64,000 nucleotides of DNA from Parasponia andersonii (Eukaryota > Streptophyta > Magnoliopsida > Rosales > Cannabaceae): assembly GCA_002914805.1 (NCBI GenBank), contig JXTB01000251.1, forward strand, positions 161,316-225,315. The letters run 5' to 3'. The translations under genes were made by a program, and so were the position numbers. The notes beneath the pieces are model-generated. The model searched no databases. It saw nothing but the letters and a program-made list of their open reading frames with translations, and was not told the origin of the DNA. Shown piece after piece: positions 22,230-32,667 of the stretch. Every line of letters begins with the position of its first letter. The first letter of the stretch is position 1.

Positions 22230-23364
22230 AAAAAATTGTTACAAGACAACCCGTAATCCCTACATGAACAAACCTTATCCAACAATGTTTCTAAATTGCA
22301 AACTTTGAAATGAGCTTTGTAACGCAAACCCCACACTGGGTGGTGGAAACGATTTTTGTCTTGAACAACAACCTCTCTATTTGCAAACTTGGAAATTAAC
22401 TTTGTAACAGAATGGCAGTCCTCACATAGCCTCAAATTCTTGGAGATTCGAATTGTTTTGCTATTATTGGTATTGATTAGTCCAAATGCAACTGTTAATT
22501 TTTCACTGTGACCTAATACTACTCGTTTCTTCTCTTGCTCCTCAAGATCATAGTGCACGATGTGAGTTTGAGGCACATATTCCCTGTCCTTCATCTCTGT
22601 TGACAATTTTACCACCAAAGCATGGGCATGTTCACCCTCTTGGTTAAACTTGTCAACACAAATGAATGAGTACTTTTATCCTAAGTTCAATCCAACTACA
22701 ACCTAGGACCTTTTGTAGTTTTATAACTTCTAAAAGTTGCTTCACTCTTTTCATCTCATCCCACGTCTCTATTTCAGCATGAATATCAGCTAGAAGCACA
22801 TGGATCCCAGCATTTGTAGGCTCCAACTTAAATACTCTTGTACATACTTTATCTGAAAGTTTAGTATTACAATGAATCTTGCATGAGCCATATAAAAAGG
22901 CCCCAAAACACTAATAAACGATATGTGATTTGGTGATACTCCATGGGAGATCATATCTTTCAATTCTTGAATCGCCTTTTTCCCGTATCCATAGATCCCA
23001 TAACTTGAGATCAAGGAATTCCAGTAAACGACATCTTTCTTATTATCCATTTGATTGAATACACATTGCCCAAGTTCAAGCTTACAGCTCTTGCATACAT
23101 AGTTAAAAGTGTTTTCATAACTGGCAAGATAGAATTAAGCCTCTTTCTAAGAATAAATCCATTAATCAATTTCCCTTGCTTAAGAGCAACAAGAGCTCCG
23201 TACGCTTGCAGAACACTAACCATTGTCACTGAATTGGGAAATGAATCGTCGAACTCATGTATCATTTCTTGAAACAACTCTAAAGCCTCAAACGGTCTTT
23301 CATTTTTCGCATAACACGCAATCATAGCACTCCAAGACACTACATTTCTAGTTGGCATTTCACC
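22230..23364 (-). pseudogene. Decayed PPR-DYW pseudogene, CRR2-like
   Basis: Reading on the minus strand, blocks in order match the C-terminal half of a PLS-class PPR protein of the CRR2 (At3g46790) type. They are EMPTRNVVSWSAMIACYAKN, MVSVLQAYGALVALKQGK, then after a frame change DVVYWNSLISSYGIYGYGKK, then in another frame GSCKIHCN, NAGIHVLLADIHAE and WDEMKRVKQLL, then the DYW region LGHSEKLTVAFGLINT, NLRLCEDCHSVTKLISKF and a degraded CSCRDYG ending. I see at least three frame changes, in-frame stops near 22650, and a deletion of roughly 75 codons between the last PPR motifs. The N-terminal half is absent. Functional CRR2 is a plastid protein needed for rps7-ndhB processing; this copy cannot encode it. 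Confidence 0.88.
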
Positions 23365-23898
23365 AAACGCAAAACTTGCATAAAAAACACAATACATACT
23401 TGAGAAATTAAAAGTGCGTGTCATTGTTATGCACTGCATGTTAATAAATATCCAGTTTTTATATCGTAAAATGATCGAGTATATGGATTTTTACGATTAG
23501 TATGTTTTCTTATATATTAGGTTTAGTTTATGTATTGAGTATATAAAATGCATAATATTTGTATATACGATTACGCACTAATCATTAAAAAACACGAATA
23601 TTTACTTAAAATAGATCCAAATTTGCCCAAGTATTTACTTCAAAAAAAGTTTACGTATTAAGTATATTAATTTTTATATTGAATGCATAATATTTTATAT
23701 TTAGTATATATACCTATATACTAATCAATTTAGTTACGTTGAGAAATATGAACATGTAATTTACTTAAAATACAAAACATTTGGGCCATAATTCCACCTG
23801 CTTAGGTCTATTTCCAAAAAGAAGCCCAGTCTCGGAAAGCCCAAACAGGGTGGGCTGATGATATCCATGCACCATTATCCACTTATTTATCTATTTAC

Positions 23899-23935
<37 letters not shown>

Positions 23936-24611
23936 AGAAAGAAAGAAAGAAAGTTTATTACTTTATCTTGGGAAGTGGAGATACCAATATTGAATTAAAA
24001 ACCATATCCACCACCGCCGAACATTTCGCCGTCGCATTCGACTTTTACTACTTGAAATCCCGTAATTATCTTCTCTCTCGCTCTGTGAAAAATAAATAAA
24101 TAAATAATTTTTTTTTTTAAAAAAAAGGGAAAAAATAAATCCCGTCATTATCGTCGTTATTGAATTTAAATATTTTAATAAACGAGCGGACGGTCAAGAT
24201 CTCGTTATCGCCAACACGTGTCTAGGCGCGTGAGTAAATCCTGGTGTCCACGGTTCGTCATTCAGTCGCACAGAAGAGTTGCCTCGTGTATTATAAGAAA
24301 ACAAAAACAAAAAAAAAAAAAGGAAGATTCGGAGAATATTCTAATTCGAGTCCGAAGTCTGAACCCTGCCCCTGCCCCTGCCCCTGCCCCTGCCCTGACC
24401 ACTCATCATATCAAAATCTTGTCTCTCAGACTCAAGTGTATAAATTTTAATATAAATAATATTTGTCCTCAGCTTTTATAATTTTCCTTCGCTTTCCCTC
24501 CCTTTCTCCCCAATCATCTCCTCCTCATCCTCCGCTTTTCTCCCTCTGTAATTCTGTATTTTGGAAAAAAAAAATAATAATAAAGTGAAAGAAAAAAAAA
24601 ATATTACAAGA
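23365..24611. other. Intergenic region with long poly-A tract and SEC14-like promoter
   Basis: AT-rich DNA at 23440-23800 holds repeated words of the type gagtatataaaatgcataat. An A tract of more than 30 bases at 23902-23933 could be a retroposon tail, but no element body is recognisable. Upstream of the SEC14-like gene there is CACGTG at 24215-24220, a CCCTGC repeat, and a TATA-like gtataaat near 24438, about 170 bases before the ATG. Confidence 0.5.
24364..24397. repeat. Hexanucleotide repeat (CCCTGC)n
   Basis: Five consecutive units of ccctgc/cctgcc lie in the putative promoter of the SEC14-like gene. It is a simple-sequence repeat and a likely length polymorphism. Confidence 0.85.
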
Positions 24612-25581
24612 ATGTCTGCACAAATATCCGAATCCGAACAAGAACAACTGCTTGAAAAGCTTGAAGTTTTCAAGATCAAGGGCAAAGATAAGCAAGGCCG
24701 CAAGATCCTTCGCATAATCGGAAAATTCTTCCCTGGTAATGAAATAAAACCTCATCTCCATCTCTATCTCTGATGGTCTTTTCTTTTTCAAAATTTGTTT
24801 CTTTTTTTTTTTTAATTTAATTTATTAATTTTGGGTTTTGGTATATATATATATATATATATAGCTCGGATACTGAGCGTTGAGGTTCTGAGAAAGTATT
24901 TGGAGGAGAATATATTTCCTCGATTGGGGAGGAAGAAATTCTGTGTGTTGTACGTACACAGCGGCGTTCAGAGGAGCGAGAACTTTCCTGGAATCTCAGC
25001 CCTACGATCGATCTACGAGGCCATTCCGATCAACGTCAAGGAGAATCTGGAGGCTGTCTATTTCGTCCATCCAGGGTTACAGGCCAGGCTCTTCCTTGCC
25101 ACTTTTGGCCGTTTACTTTTCAGCGGAGGGTAAGAAAGTAATTAATTAATTATGAATTATGATAATAATAATAATAGTAAACTATTTATTTAGTTTAGTT
25201 TAGTTTAGTTTAGTGGCAATCTATTCAAATCAGATGATTGGGTGCCCATTTTAGCGGTTTTGCATTTGGGAAAGCTAATGGTGAGCCGCCGTGTTGGACA
25301 ATACCGATAATTGGGGTTTGGAGGAGTTTTGGTTTTGAATTTTGATTGTGTGCGGCAGGTTGTATGGGAAGCTAAGGTACGTGAGCAGGCTTGACTACCT
25401 GTGGGAGCACGTGAGGAGGAACGAGAAGATAGAGATCCCTGAGTTTGTTTATGATCATGATGAGGATTTGGAGCACCGTCCGATGATGGATTACGGATTG
25501 GAGAGTGATCATCCTAGGGTCTACGATTCTCCAGCGGTGGATTCTCCTGTTTCTATGTACTCCATGAGGTGTATTTCGTAG
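24612..25581 (+). CDS. Small SEC14/CRAL-TRIO-like (BCH-type) protein
   Basis: Three exons, 24612-24735, 24865-25129 and 25359-25581, give 203 residues. The start MSAQISESEQEQLLEKLEVF is followed by FKIKGKDKQGRKILRIIGKFFP, FCVLYVHSGVQRSENFPG, NLEAVYFVHPGLQARLFLAT and LYGKLRYVSRLDYLWEHV. This is the divergent CRAL-TRIO fold of the BNIP2/Cdc42GAP-homology class, covering about residues 15-155. The acidic tail ends in MYSMRCIS. It is the counterpart of At4g35750 (annotated SEC14 cytosolic factor or RhoGAP-related); there is no RhoGAP domain and no membrane anchor. Lipid or small-GTPase binding is plausible from the fold, but the function is unknown. Intron 1 ends in a (TA)n tract immediately before the acceptor. 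Confidence 0.9.
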
Positions 25582-26621
25582 CAAAATTTCATAATGTAAT
25601 GTATAAAAAAAGGAAAAAAGAAGAGTTTGTTGGGTTGGGCTGTGAATTTGGGCCTTTAATGAATGGAAAGCACTCTTTAGCTACCCATTTAATGGCCCAA
25701 TATGTATATAGAGGATGAAGATGGATATGATGTTTGTGGTATTGGTTGGAATTATGGAAAGGGTACATGTTTGTCTGAGCATAAAACACACACTATCAAG
25801 GTGGTCGGAATGAAGATAATTGAATTTTCAATGGAAATGAGGTTGACCGAAGCCATGAAATGCTACCCTGGAATCGTTTATAGGGATATCATGCATTCAA
25901 TCGTTTACATAGCGAGATGAAATGGGACGTTGGTGGTGGTCAGTTTTTAGGTTCAAATTTCCACTCCTTTTTCTAAGAAGAGAAGAAATAGCGTCAACCT
26001 TTTGTTCCTCACAACTGTCCATGACGGAACAACCAAATAATGTCAATACTGGAATGAGGTGGGATTGCAGGCATGTTGAAGGAGTCTTATTCCTGAGGCT
26101 ATTAGAATTTTGAATTGAACTACAAAATAATTTCTTGTGGGATTGGGAGGCTATTAGTAGGGTCCCATTCAAGGTTGTATAACTAAAGGACCCTAAAGAT
26201 TAATCATTGAATATTAACAATATAAGGAATATCGCACAAATTGAACACGGAGAATTTAATTACCCAAAAATTTAAAAAAAAAAAAAAGGAAAAAAGAAAA
26301 CATACAAGAAAATATGAACTCTATGCCAGAAGAAAGAAATAATTGAACTTATTTATTTTAGGGAGAAAAAGAAAAATTGAACTCATCAATAACGACAACG
26401 CTCAAATATTAACTGCTCGACAAAACTTTCCTGTCCACAATTTTTTTTAACCCTTTCAATTTGAAGATTTTTAATTTTGTGTCTTCTAGTTCCAAATACA
26501 TGATATTCATCTTCCTTAATTTAATGCGAAAAAATCGACAACAAAATTAAATAAACAGAGACGAGACCAATGAGAGTAAAAAAAAAAAAAAAAAAGAACA
26601 GAAGAAAAGGAAGGACAACAA

Positions 26622-26665
<44 letters not shown>

Positions 26666-26954
26666 ATAAAGGGGCCACTTCGCATGATTGATGAGGTTGT
26701 GTTGATACTCTCTGAGGTAAGTCTGTCTTCTCAAGTGATCTTTTATAGATTATTCGTTTTCAGTTGTTCGATAAAAGCTGTGTTTCAATTACTCAACTAA
26801 GTATAATCTGAAAGCTGAAATGATTCCTTACTAGTAAAGGTGATTTGTATGCCGTCTTAAACTTGCCTTGCCTAAATCATGGTGGATTTTGCTGAACCCC
26901 CAAAATGGAAGACGTTTGAGATTTTGCAGGGCCTTTAATCAAATTTACGAAGAC
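25582..26954. other. 3' UTR of SEC14-like gene and upstream region of DUF1990 gene
   Basis: No coding gene is supported. The end of the region looks like a 5' UTR with an intron: exon ending ctctctgag, donor gtaagt at 26717, acceptor ttttgcag ending at 26929, then 25 bases to the ATG. This is inferred from splice signals only. The GA tract just upstream is listed separately. Confidence 0.5.
26625..26663. repeat. (GA)n microsatellite in the DUF1990 promoter or leader
   Basis: About 19 consecutive GA units lie some 290 bases before the ATG. Plant GA/CT tracts in this position often bind BBR/BPC factors; that role is inferred. Confidence 0.85.
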
Positions 26955-28514
26955 ATGGTTTTCTTGAGCTGGACTCGGCCATCTCCAGAGGACTGGAAGT
27001 CTTGCATTGACAGGTAAAAAGATTCAAAACTAGTACTTTTCTACTAAGAGTGGACTCTGACTTAGAGGTAGGAACTCAAGCTTGATACTTGTGCTTTTGC
27101 TCAGGTCAGATACTTTTAACTATGATGCTAAATACAGAGGAGCTAGTTCTAAGCCGCTTTCTTGCCTCAAACAAGATAAGGGTCTCTCTAAAGATGGGTT
27201 TTTCTTGAACCATACACGTGTTTTGGTCGGTTCTGGTCTTGACACATATGAAAAGGGAAAGACCGCTCTGCAGGATTGGAGGTAAACTTACATGGTTTCT
27301 AGATGTCAATTAGTGTCGTTCTAAAAAAGAACATTTTCTTAATTTTATAAATGAATCTAAATGTGAATGTTAAGGCATTTTGGATTGGATTGGGCATTTG
27401 TTGATCCAAAAACTCGAACTCAAGTTGGAGAAAAGTTCTGTGTTTGCGTAAAGGAGTTCCTGCCTTGGGTCATGATGCCCCTTAAGGTTGTGTACGTGGA
27501 TGAAAAGAGAAGAAGTGAACAGCCTAAGACCTCTTTCAGTTTTGGAGGCGGTACACTTCAAGGCCACTTGCTGGTTTGTGCTCTTTTACTTGCTGAATCT
27601 CTGGCTTTGATATGCATTTCATTTCATTACATTTAAGATCTACAGGTTGATTCTAATCCTCATTCGCAGGCCGTTTAATGATTTGTTTTCTATTGATTTT
27701 TAACTCCCTTCTGGCCTTACCTTTAAATAAGGGGTCCTTCTTGATCCATAGAAGCCTAGAGGCTTTATTGTGGCTATTTACTTTGGAGCATAGTTGGTCC
27801 ATATTGAATTCGGTTTCTATAAACTGCATGATGGAGAAATTCAGTTCGAGTCTTACAGTTTTTTCGTGATTGGCTGATCAGAACCTTTGTTTCTCGTTCC
27901 ATAAAACATTTCAGTAAACTAGTCATGTTTGTCGTTTGTTTTTATATGGGAGTTTCATTTTCTTAGGTAATAACTAGTGCATAGATGCTTCAATTCGGGA
28001 GAAATTTTCCATCCTCATGTCATTCATCATCTATTATATATGCTCCGCTTTAGGAATACTACTAAGATTTAGATGCATGTCTCTGTTCATTTCTAAATTA
28101 CTAGAGATAAAATAGTCGTTGGTTGTAGTATATCTGATTTAGTCTGAACATTAAACATGGAATTTTGTTCATAATGTGCTGCCTTTGTACTTTTTCTCAC
28201 TTGTACTCATATTCAATTAGTCTCCCTTCGTTTGTTACTTGGAATTTAGTACACATATTTGCTAACTTGCCATTGTCTGGCAACCTTGGGACTGATACTA
28301 AATAGGCATGAAATTTTGCTGTCAGGCTGGGGAAGAACGTTTCTCAATCGAGCTTGATGAGAACAACCAAGTGTGGTACGAAATACTTTCCTTCTCGAAA
28401 CCTGCTGAGGTTTTGTCATTTGTTGGGTATCCTTATGTAAAGCTCAGGCAAAAGTATTTTGCCCAGCAATCTGCTAATGCAGTTCTAAAACACGTGAATG
28501 CTTCCCAACCCTAG
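26955..28514 (+). CDS. DUF1990 (UPF0548) family protein
   Basis: Four exons, 26955-27013, 27105-27281, 27375-27573 and 28326-28514, total 624 nt, 207 residues. The start MVFLSWTRPSPEDWKSCI is followed by family motifs FNYDAKYRG, GFFLNHTRVLVGSG, YEKGKTALQDWRHFGLDW, KFCVCVKEFLPWVM, FGGGTLQGHLLAGEERF, VWYEILSFSKPAE and YPYVKLRQKYFA. It is full length and has no signal peptide or membrane segment. The Arabidopsis homologue is At2g17695, which lies next to STY8; the biochemical role of the family is unknown. A truncated copy of this gene lies about 2-3 kb downstream. Confidence 0.93.
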
Positions 28515-29033
28515 TTTGTATGATGCTGGAAACTGTACTCCATGATTGATGCAACTTATATGAGGAAGAAATTAGAGAACAGGACTTTCATCATGAATAG
28601 ACCTCCCCGAGAAGGAAAATCGAATTTTCATTGTGGCTTTTGAATTAAATTTCTTAATTGTATGTTTTATGGAAGTTTTATTGTGTAAAAACTTGGTTTA
28701 GGATAATGAACATTTTACTATGTTGAATTGACTAAATTTTCAAGTCAAATTAGTTGGTCTTTCATCCATTATTTATTGTTTTCCAGATTTCTCTAGTGAA
28801 CATATTGTTTATAACAGCTCAGACTATAAATATTAGGAAGTCTTCTTCTTTTTTTGTTTATTTTTTTTTTTGTGAATTTATAACTGATTTGTACCCTTTA
28901 GTAAATTATCCTTGTGGAAAAAAAAAAAATAAGAAAAGATACAAACAGATTTTAAGACTAACGTAATTTGACTGTGATGAATGGTATTACTAAGGAGAAC
29001 AAACGGTATTACTAGTAACCGTTTTAGGTAGTA
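28515..29033. other. 3' flank of the DUF1990 gene
   Basis: 3' UTR and AT-rich spacer. The stretch 28870-28990 (gtaccctttagtaaattatcc, then taatttgactgtgatgaatgg) reappears in diverged form at 30490-30600. This shows that the flank was duplicated together with the gene. Confidence 0.6.
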
Positions 29034-29226
29034 CATAGGTATCAATTTGCCCAATCAAAATTTAGCATGTATATTTTTTTATTGTAATAAGTAAGAGAGA
29101 GAAAGAGTATTAATAATGCACGTTTTTTCGTGCATTTCATTATAACTATTGGATCACCATTACATAGTGATCTAACGGCTAAAAAAAAATACATGCCCAT
29201 AGGTAAAAAAAATACCTATTAGATTA
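29034..29226 (+). mobile_element. MITE-like element, copy A (5' end truncated)
   Basis: Body words aatttagcatgtatat, taagtaagagagagaaagag, ttaataatgcacg and ggatcaccatt, then right end aaaaaaaatacctattagattagcaa followed by (TA)n. The left terminal block is missing. The same family occurs at 29272, 29520 and 36601. It has no coding capacity, so it is a non-autonomous DNA element. Confidence 0.7.
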
Positions 29227-29271
29227 GCAATCTATATATATATATATGGGTATATATATATAGATTGTATT

Positions 29272-29462
29272 TTTTTTACCTATGAGTATGTATTTTTTTT
29301 TAGCCGACGGTGATCCAATGACTATAATAAAGTGCATGAAAAGACGTACATCAATACTCTCTCTCTTACTTTTTACAATAAAAAAATATGCATGCTAAAT
29401 TTTCATTGGCCAAATTAATACCTATACATAAGTAAAAAAAAAATACCTACTGGATTGGTGCA
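29272..29462 (-). mobile_element. MITE-like element, copy B (inverted)
   Basis: Reverse complement of the family. It starts with tagattgtattttttttaccta, contains ggtgatccaatgactataat and gtacatcaatactctctctctt, and ends in aaatacctactggattggtgc followed by (TA)n. With copy A it forms an inverted pair around a central TA-rich spacer (29226-29270) that could fold into a long hairpin. Confidence 0.75.
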
Positions 29463-29519
29463 TATATATATATATATATTAAGTCTAGTAGCCGTTCTAG
29501 TCGTTCTATATATATATAT

Positions 29520-29598
29520 ATAGGGCACCAATCCTAGGTATTTTTTTTTTACCTATGCATGGGTATCAATTTGGCTAATGAAAATTTAGCATGTATAT
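29520..29598 (+). mobile_element. MITE-like element, copy C (cut by assembly gap)
   Basis: Preceded by (TA)n. Starts agggcaccaatcctaggta, continues acctatgcatgggtatcaat and aatttagcatgtatat, and then runs into the N block. The gap probably reflects the difficulty of assembling this inverted-repeat cluster. Confidence 0.7.
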
Positions 29599-29685
29599 NN
29601 NNNNNNNNNNNNNNNNNNNNNNNNNNNNNNNNNNNNNNNNNNNNNNNNNNNNNNNNNNNNNNNNNNNNNNNNNNNNNNNNNNNNN
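29599..29685. other. Assembly gap (87 N)
   Basis: A run of N bases directly inside a MITE-like copy. The true length is unknown. Confidence 1.
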
Positions 29686-30030
29686 AAATAAATATAAAAT
29701 AAAATTAAATATATGGAACCTGTAAATTAGACTTAACCCAATATAAACTAACCTTTGCAGCTAAGTTGTTATTAGTTAAACTACACAGTGAAAAATACTT
29801 TCAAGAGGGGGGAGGGAAGTAAAAGACGAAAATGCAACACTATTGAGTTGCCGTAGTGCCTTTTCTTGGTAACCGAGTTTATAGATTCTCGAACGGCTAA
29901 ACTTGGCTCCGCTCTTGAGTTGCTTTATTTCTTTTCTTGGTTCAATCCAAGTTTAGAACTTTCGCACCTTATTCTCAAACTATTTTTCAAAGTAATTCTC
30001 AAACGGCTGTTGCCTTATGACCTGTTATTC

Positions 30031-30416
30031 AAATTGACCAAGTTGGTTTTCTTGAGCTGGGCTTGGCCGTTTCCAGAGGACTGGAAGTCTTGCATTGAGA
30101 GGTGAAAATGGAGTGAACTTTATATATAGAAACTCACATTTGATACCTATGCCCAGTTTTAAATATGATGCTAAATACAGAGGAGCAAGTTCTAAGCCCG
30201 TTTGTTGCCTCAAACAAGATAAAGTGGCTTTCACGAGATGGGTTTTTCAAGAATCATACATGCGTTTATGATCTTGAGACATATGACAAGGGGAAAGAGC
30301 ACTCTGTACGCTTTCAGATTTACAAATATGATATCTAGAAGTAAATTAGCATCGTTCTATTAAAACAATATCTTGATTTCATGAATGAATCTGAATCTGA
30401 ATGTGAAGGCAGTTTG
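30031..30416 (+). pseudogene. Truncated duplicate of the DUF1990 gene
   Basis: 30038-30101 copies exon 1 (ttggttttcttgagctgggc, then gaggactggaagtcttgcattgag) but lacks the start ATG (ttg in place of atg). 30150-30310 copies exon 2 (aaatatgatgctaaatacag, then gatgggtttttcaagaatca) with a shifted frame and missing bases. The following intron and the first bases of exon 3 (gaatgtgaaggcagtttgga) are also recognisable. Exons 3-4 are deleted: from about 30480 the sequence matches the 3' flank of the intact gene. It is a tandem duplicate that cannot encode the protein. Confidence 0.88.
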
Positions 30417-30659
30417 GACTGATCTGATTTTTGTCACCTGTTATTTTCTGATTGTCTTCAGTACTTTTTGTGAATTAGTACGTGGTTTGTAGTTTTTACC
30501 CTATAGTACAGTATCCTTGTGAGAAGAGAAGAGAAAAAAAAAACACACACACACATATTTGAAGCATAACGTTATTTGATTGCAATGAGTGGTTTTACTT
30601 TTAAGCCCTACTTATTACTATTCTTGCAGCATAATGTTACTCTCTTCTCTTCAATAGTT

Positions 30660-31020
30660 TCCTGAAACAATATCCTTTGCTGCATCTATTTCTTACGTAG
30701 AAACATATAATTAATCTAAGATGGCGAACACATACATAATCACAAATGGAATTTCTTCTGTTATTATCGTTTAGAACTCTATGTGATAGAAGACACTGAA
30801 TGAAAACAAAGACTCAAGTGATAAAACATATGTTGGATTAGGCTTATATGATTACTTTGCAACACCTATACATTTGGAAGATTTACTATATTACTCGCGC
30901 AGTAAATGTCACAGACACATCAAGTTGGAAAAAGGATCAGCTAATTAAGCAAGAGGAGATTATGCAGCTCTTAAATAAAAGAGTGATCAGTCTAGATTAT
31001 GCAGTTTCCCTTGCATACTC
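30660..31020 (-). pseudogene. Relic of a third SKIP23-like F-box unit (3' flank only)
   Basis: Between 30660 and 30960 the words cctttgctgcatct, aagatggcgaacacata and aaatggaatttcttctgtt, and then aaaaaggatcagctaattaagcaa, match in order the 3' flanks of the two F-box genes at 32280-32560 and 37795-38060. At 30998-31017 atgcagtttcccttgcatac matches the coding part of the second F-box gene at 38287 in 19 of 20 bases. Nearly all of the F-box reading frame is missing. The order and strand fit a deleted tandem copy. An alignment would settle it. Confidence 0.65.
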
Positions 31021-32667
31021 ATAATGAGAAAAGTTGCTGAGCATCTTTTGCTATTTATCTGGGTTCAACCGTAAGTTCATCCTAACCGTTGATTTTGATG
31101 AAACAATCCAACTCTTAAACAAAATGCTTCCCTCGTGTACACGTGCCTTTCCTCTTTCTTCCCTTAACTTGCCGTCTACTTCTCTGCTTTCCACTGAAAC
31201 GAGCTAGCAGAAACTTTTTTAATATCTGACAGTCATAGATAAACTGAGGTATATTGACCACGATTTTTGCAGGGATTTGATAATGCTCTGAGAAATTTTG
31301 GGTTCTTGTTAATCGTAATATTGAGCATGGTTTTTTTGCACATTTGAATTTCCAAACCCAGAACTTCCACATGCTCTGCAAACCCAAATTGTAAGAGGCT
31401 GAGAAAATTGCAACCATTAGAGAGCATCCTTGACCTTTCCCAGAGGTACCTGTAATTTTTTCGATTTTTTTATAGTTATAAAATTTAAAATTGTTGACTT
31501 TGTCTCACCATTTGAGAGCTTACTTTCATTTTTATTTTTATTTTTAAATTGGTTCTCGGGCTATAAATACACTTTCCCTTATCCTTATGTGTTTAAAACT
31601 ATATATCTCTATATAATATTACATTGTGTGTGTGTGTGTATATATATATATATTTATTTATTTATTTCATGTACTAAGTTCACATTTCAATCTTTGAGTA
31701 TTTCTGCTATTTTTTTTTTCCCGTGATTTAAAGGGAGGAAAAAATGACAGAAGGTAGCAGAACTTTTATAATTTTTTTTTAGAAAAAAGGATTAAAAATA
31801 AAAAAGATGATCATGGTTGTAAGAATTTCTAATTAGAAACTATATATTATATGTGTCCCTAACATTCCTCTTTTTCAACTAAGGAAACAATAGGGAAAAA
31901 AGAATGTCATAGATAAAACTGTTTGAGAAACTCACAAATAACAATTAATTACCAATACAGGAGTCCAAACGTCAAAACTCAAGTAACTCCTAAGTCCTAA
32001 TTAATTTCCTCCATTTATAGTCAACCATGTGAATTATAATAAATTTATTCAAGTAAAATAAATAAAATAAAGTAGAGCACATTTATATATATATATATAT
32101 ATATGAAGAAGTAGAGCTTACTTTTTATAGAAAACTATGTATCTTACTTGTATCAGCTAGTATCTGATACGGCAAAAATTTAACAAATTATTTAATGTCA
32201 CTATCTATTTTTAAGTATACATTAAAAAATCCTTAGAAGTCATTGACTTTCGTTTTGTTTACACTTTACATTAACCATTTTTTGGAACTCTACAGTTCCT
32301 TTCCTTCACCTAAATCCTTCATAGGCGTATGTGAACAGTCTAAGGTTGTTAACATACGGACAAATGTGGAACTTCTCAATCTAGCATTTTGAACTTTATG
32401 TGACAGAAAAAACAAAATAAGACAATTCAGAGAACACATTAATCGATTCATAGGGCAACACCCTGTTCTATACACATATGGAAGACTACTGTACTCACAA
32501 TCAAACATATGAGGATAGAAAAAGGATCACCTTATTAAGCAACAAAACAACTATACAAATAGAACATTGTTTTGTTTACAAGGCTTAGGCCTAACCATTT
32601 GTGCTTCTTTGCTAAGGATACTTGACAGAGCGAGAAGAACTGCGCCACAAGGCAGCGCGGCGGATGG
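31021..32667. other. Spacer 3' of the first F-box gene
   Basis: AT-rich DNA with GT/TA microsatellites at 31625-31653 and 32085-32104. The part from about 32280 to 32560 is shared with the region downstream of the second F-box gene, so it belongs to the duplicated unit. No gene is supported. Confidence 0.55.

Noticed and set aside
23902-23933. Long A tract as tail of a processed pseudogene
   Set aside because: The adjacent sequence shows no cDNA-like body; the PPR fragment is more than 500 bases away and on the other strand's 5' side.
29220-29275. Repeat array that might suggest a CRISPR-like structure
   Set aside because: This is simple TA repeat between inverted MITE copies in a plant nuclear genome; there are no regular spacers.
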